A stretch of 64,000 nucleotides of DNA, taken from positions 57,008,501 to 57,072,500 of the forward strand of contig NC_071670.1 in the NCBI RefSeq assembly GCF_028554725.1, given 5' to 3'. The stretch comes from Zeugodacus cucurbitae (Eukaryota; Arthropoda; Insecta; Diptera; Tephritidae). This document shows, piece by piece, positions 60,301 to 64,000 of this stretch. The notes below the pieces were generated by a model that made no database searches, had not been told where the DNA came from, and saw nothing but the letters and a program-made list of their open reading frames with translations. The position numbers and the translations under genes are program-made. The first letter of the stretch is position 1; the number at the start of each line of letters is the position of its first letter.

Positions 60301-60582
60301 TTAGGGTGGGCCTAAATATAATTAATGGCTCAAAATGGAAAATATGTTATGAAAAGTGTGAAATACAGGGTGACTAAATATTTTGGGATTTAAAATGTCT
60401 AGCCTGAAATGTCAACATTTTTGGGATACTCTTTACTGACGTAAAAAAAATTATATGAATTCCACTGATTCAGAAAAGATAAAAATTTTATATAAATAAA
60501 ATTTATTATTTTTTACTTCTTTTAGAAGGAATTTCCGAGATGATATCAGAAAAATTAATCGAAAGAAAATGGACTACCCTAA
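60301..60582. mobile_element. Candidate short inverted-repeat element (MITE)
   Basis: TTAGGGTGGGCC at 60301 faces GGACTACCCTAA ending at 60582, giving 10 of 12 matching ends for a ~282-bp unit. The interior contains GAAATACAGGGTGACTAAAT. No clear target duplication is visible, so the superfamily is undetermined. Confidence 0.4.
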
Positions 60583-62078
60583 TATAGCATATCTATTATT
60601 TCAAATATCTACTATCAAACATTTGTATTTCTTCTACAAATAAATATATATATAAAATGCAATCATTGAGCGCAAAGAACCCACTGAGTCGGTCTACTCT
60701 TTGGATCGCTTGACATTAGCGTGTTTGCTCATAATTTCGCCTTGTTAAAGCGGCATTAGATTTCACCCCGTTTTCATTTCAACCATTACGTTTTCTTTTC
60801 ATTTTCTTTTACTGCATTCCGCGAAACATTCGCTAGTCATTTGCAGCTAACAAATAGAGAAGTTAAATTTTACGTTTATTATTGTTGTTGGGAGTTAAAT
60901 AGAAAGCGTAACGCTGTTGTTTATGTGCTCGCAAATGCTTTTGTTGCAATAAAACTCATAACTCCTGCTTCGCGTCTCTAACTAATGATCCTGACTACCC
61001 TATCCCTCTTATGCCGGGGGTACAGGATGAATTCCGGTGTAATGAGGTTGTGCGTGTCTTTTTATTGTATTTTTTCAGCTTTTGATAATTGGCTGTGCGA
61101 AAGAGGCCAGGCCGGAGGGGTTTTAGTATTATTTTATGCGTCATTATAATGTCATTAATCCAATAGCGAAAGATTTCAGTTTATTTTCGTTTATTTCATA
61201 CCCAGTTAATAATATTACAAATTAGTTAAGTTGGGAAGGAACTCACTTTTACTTTTTCATGCAATTTTCTAAATACTAGCTAAAAATATAAAAAAATACA
61301 ATTATTAGGGTTGTTTTAAATAATAGAAAAATCTCTCACCGATCCCACGACAAAAGAATCCAGTCAGAAGTGATGGGAACCTCAAAATATTTGGGAAGTA
61401 TTTCACACTTTCATTTTCTATTCTCAATTTTAGTCGACTATTTATATACATCGACTATTTATATAACATACATACACATATAATCACGACTAACAATGAC
61501 CTACCCAACTGACGGATGTGTCTGCTCTATTCATACTCCTACCAAACTCAGCAAGTTGGTAGCGAGTGCTGCTGCCATAAAAACAATAGCAAAAAAAACA
61601 GTTATGAATCCTTTCCATGTCGCAGCCATTATGTAAATACGGCCAGCGCCAGTTGCAGCACTGCGTAAAGCTGATTTAGTGTGTAAATGTCACGATGAAC
61701 GTGAAGGCTCGTCAACGTGAAATTTTAATTTTTATGGTTCGTGCTTGGATTCGTACAAATTTCGTTGTTAATTAAAATGTGTCAACGCCGGCAAATAACT
61801 CAAATGGTAAAATAAATTGCCACGGTGTGTGCGGAGGAGAAAGCAAAAATTAGGGTAGTAAATTATATTTTTCCTGAACTTAATGAACAATTTATGAAAG
61901 ATATAGTCTTAACTATTATATTTCGATGGAAAGAGTGCGGAAAACGATAAAAATAAATGTGAACAGAAATAAAGCATAATATGGAATTGGAACATACTCC
62001 TCGAAGCTTGTGAGTTGGCTCAATTTATGACCCAACAACAGCACAGAGCAATTACCAATTGTAATTGTTGCTGCTGTA
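60583..62078. other. Non-coding stretch, nothing recognised
   Basis: No coding-like frame. A 17-bp period direct repeat TCGACTATTTATATA lies at 61434 and 61451. Confidence 0.5.
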
Positions 62079-63380
62079 TTTTTATACTCTCGCAACAAAG
62101 TTGCAAAGAGAGTATTATAGTTTTGTTCACATAACGGTTGTTTGTGACATCCAAAACTAAACGAGTTATATATAGGGTTATATATACCAAAGTGATCAGG
62201 GGACGAGTTGATTTGAAATGCAGATGTCTGTCTGTCCGTCCGTCTGTGCAAGGGATAACTTAAGTAAAAAAGGATATAACTTAATGAAACAGTGTACACA
62301 TATTCCTTGGCACGGTTGATATTGAAAATGCGAAATCGGACACCGCCACGTCCACAAAATCAAAGCCGAAAACACATACAGTTCCAAGACTATGCCATAA
62401 ATAAAGCTATGAGAGTAAAATTAGGAAAAATGATCGCACTAGGAAGGGGCATATTTGGATGTAATTTTTATGGGGAAGAGGGTGTGGCCCGGTCCCTACC
62501 AAGTTTTTTGTACATATCTCGTAAACTAATAAAGTTATCTCTACCAACCTCTCTAGAGTCGTTTATTCTAGGTAATCCCTTAAACAGTCCAAAAATGGAG
62601 GAAATCGGATATAACCACGCCTACTTCCCTTACAAAGGTTATATTGAAAACTATTAAAAATCCTTAAATTCAGTAAGGAAAAACACGAGAAATCTAAAAT
62701 TTCATTATAAAGGTGGTACAGAAGGACTGCACTCAAATTGGTATACAAAATTCCGCCCACTTCTGGGTGTAAAACCATATCTCAGGAACTACTCGACCAA
62801 TTTCAATGAAATTCGGTTTATAATATCCTCCTAGCTTCCCAATGATATATTGTGAAATTAGCCAATTCGGACACAACCACGCCTACTTCCCACATACCAG
62901 AACTTTGAAGTCGATCTGAATCATGTACTTTACAATATATAAAGTAAGCACTACTGAGGATATCGGAACCGAACTTTGTACAAATACTGCATTTATAGGA
63001 TGGCATCGGCCTTCTAAAAATCGTCGAAATCGGACCATACGTTTTCAAGGCCCCATACATCGAACATGAGCTTATAGTAAATATTTTACCGAAAATATAG
63101 GTAAGTCTCCCAGATATTTTGAAGAAATTCGGAGGGAATATTTTTCATCTAATTATATGACTCCGTGCCAAAAATGGTTGAAATCGGGTCATAACTTCAC
63201 CTAGCTCCCATATACCCAATATTAGGGTTTCCAACTTTCAATGGACTTTATACCATATATATGACGAATATGTGGGTCAAATTGTGTATTATATAATATT
63301 AATAATACTATTTCACATCAATAAATTGCGAGAGTATAAAATGTTCGGTAACAACCGAACTTAGTCCTTCCTTAATTGTT
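62079..63380 (+). mobile_element. DINE-1-like element, copy 8, complete ends
   Basis: Starts TTTTATACTCTCGCAACAAA with the GTTGC...GAGAGTAT hairpin and has (GTCY)5 at about 62226-62246. Modules with AAATCGG-like cores lie near 62335, 62601, 62865, 63026 and 63179. It ends TTGCGAGAGTATAAA (63326-63340), the hairpin GTTCGG-TAACAA-CCGAAC (63343-63360) and TTAGTCCTTCCTTAATTGTT. The terminal boxes 62081-62095 and 63326-63340 are exact 15-bp inverted repeats. Frames within it are not genes. Confidence 0.94.
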
Positions 63381-64000
63381 AGTTGTTATTGTATTTGTTG
63401 ATAGTTTTGTTGTTAATTTTAATGATTTGTTTGTTGTTGTTGTATCATTGATACTTTTTTCTTTTAGTTTCAATTTTGCATTTATTTTTATTATTGATGG
63501 TGTAATTATGCTTGTTGTTTTTGTTGTTGTATTTATAACTGTTACTTATTTTGTTGGTCTATCCTTTTTTGCAAATTTGTATGTGGTTGTTGTTGTTACC
63601 GTTCTTGTTTTATTGTTGTATTTACTGTATACTTTAAAATAATCCCTATCAAGTCTTTCTACAAGCATTTCTTATGAAATATGTCACAAACAACCTACCC
63701 CCCTCAACACCCTGTTTGTACGTTTGTATGAAAGTTTGTTGGTCAAGTTGCTGGAGCGACATTTTTTAGGCCAGTCACGCAACAGTTGATTTCGAGAAAT
63801 GTCCTATTTTGCTTTAATATCTACAAGCATTCAATCACACGCATACACACAAACACACAGCTACTTACACAAACACATACAAATACAAACGCACACAAGC
63901 CGAACTTTCAGTTCCGCCATGCCGTTCCAACCGAATCACAAATAATTGCATTCTGCATTTTAATGAGCTGCCACAAAACGATTTTCGGCACGAACTTCAA
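63381..64000. other. Non-coding, (GTT)n and (CACA)n-rich
   Basis: 63381-63620 is TTG/GTT-rich, giving an 88-codon frame of mostly V, F and L that is compositional. 63830-63900 is rich in ACACACAAACACA. No gene seen. Confidence 0.6.

Noticed and set aside
61916..62299. 127-codon minus-strand frame
   Set aside because: Overlaps the 5' end of a DINE-like copy. Its (GTCY)n tract gives the RRTDRQT stretch.
63376..63642. 88-codon V/F-rich plus frame
   Set aside because: Translation of a (GTT)n-rich tract.

Overview
The window is AT-rich, almost entirely non-coding insect DNA. It most likely comes from a large intron or intergenic region of a true fruit fly (Tephritidae) or a related acalyptrate dipteran. 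That placement is inference: it rests on the dominant dispersed repeat, which has the layout of the Drosophila DINE-1/INE-1 family but a different sequence, and on the dipteran flavour of the LINE, Helitron and mariner remnants. I see no intact protein-coding gene, no rRNA, no functional tRNA, no CRISPR array and no prokaryotic-style operon. Most long reading frames here are accidents of pyrimidine-rich or CAA-rich strands, or lie inside repeats.

Layout. A DINE-1-like element is present in at least ten places (989-2040, 5165-5515, 7299-8349, 26908-28172, 37150-37262, 39415-40574, 41411-41450, 53821-55003, 58001-59421, 62079-63380) and makes up roughly one seventh of the window. Full copies open with a hairpin carrying TTTATACTCTCGCAA, then a (GTCY)n tract, and close with the inverted TTGCGAGAGTATAAA and a GTTCGG...CCGAAC hairpin. 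Two Helitrons follow the classic TC...CTAG rule: 47287-48558 (+), which keeps remains of a Pif1-type helicase, and 3918-5109 (-), which is interrupted by a hAT-type MITE with a perfect 8-bp target duplication. Three kinds of TTAA-flanked inverted-repeat elements (piggyBac-like) occur: 23545-24221, the pair 7113-8429 and 53753-55286 (each carrying a DINE-like copy inside), and a 200-bp element at 27872-28071 that sits inside a DINE-like copy. LINE 3' fragments lie at 11030-12015 (-), 15946-16432 (+), 20930-21718 (+) and 49795-50205 (-). Mariner transposase relics lie at about 45128-45240 and 53018-53262.

Possible host coding sequence is limited to two degraded islands. One at 42431-43022 (+) has strong GC bias at third codon positions but changes frame and has a stop. 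One at 8505-8775 (-) looks like an exon ending at a good splice donor but also has a frame break. A few candidate regulatory features are listed: a TATA promoter near 6762, a palindromic block repeated at about 10087 and 12769, and a pair of Pho/YY1-like motifs at 36131 and 36310. Nested insertions give a relative history. The Helitron at 3918-5109 is older than its hAT insert, the DINE-like copy at 26908 is older than its TTAA insert, and the TTAA elements at 7113 and 53753 are older than the DINE-like copies they contain.

The observation I would follow first is a short shared phrase (AACTACT..NCCGATTT..) found inside otherwise unrelated element classes: Helitron, DINE-like and TTAA element. 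The second is the repeated ~150-280-bp module that builds the interior of the DINE-like element.
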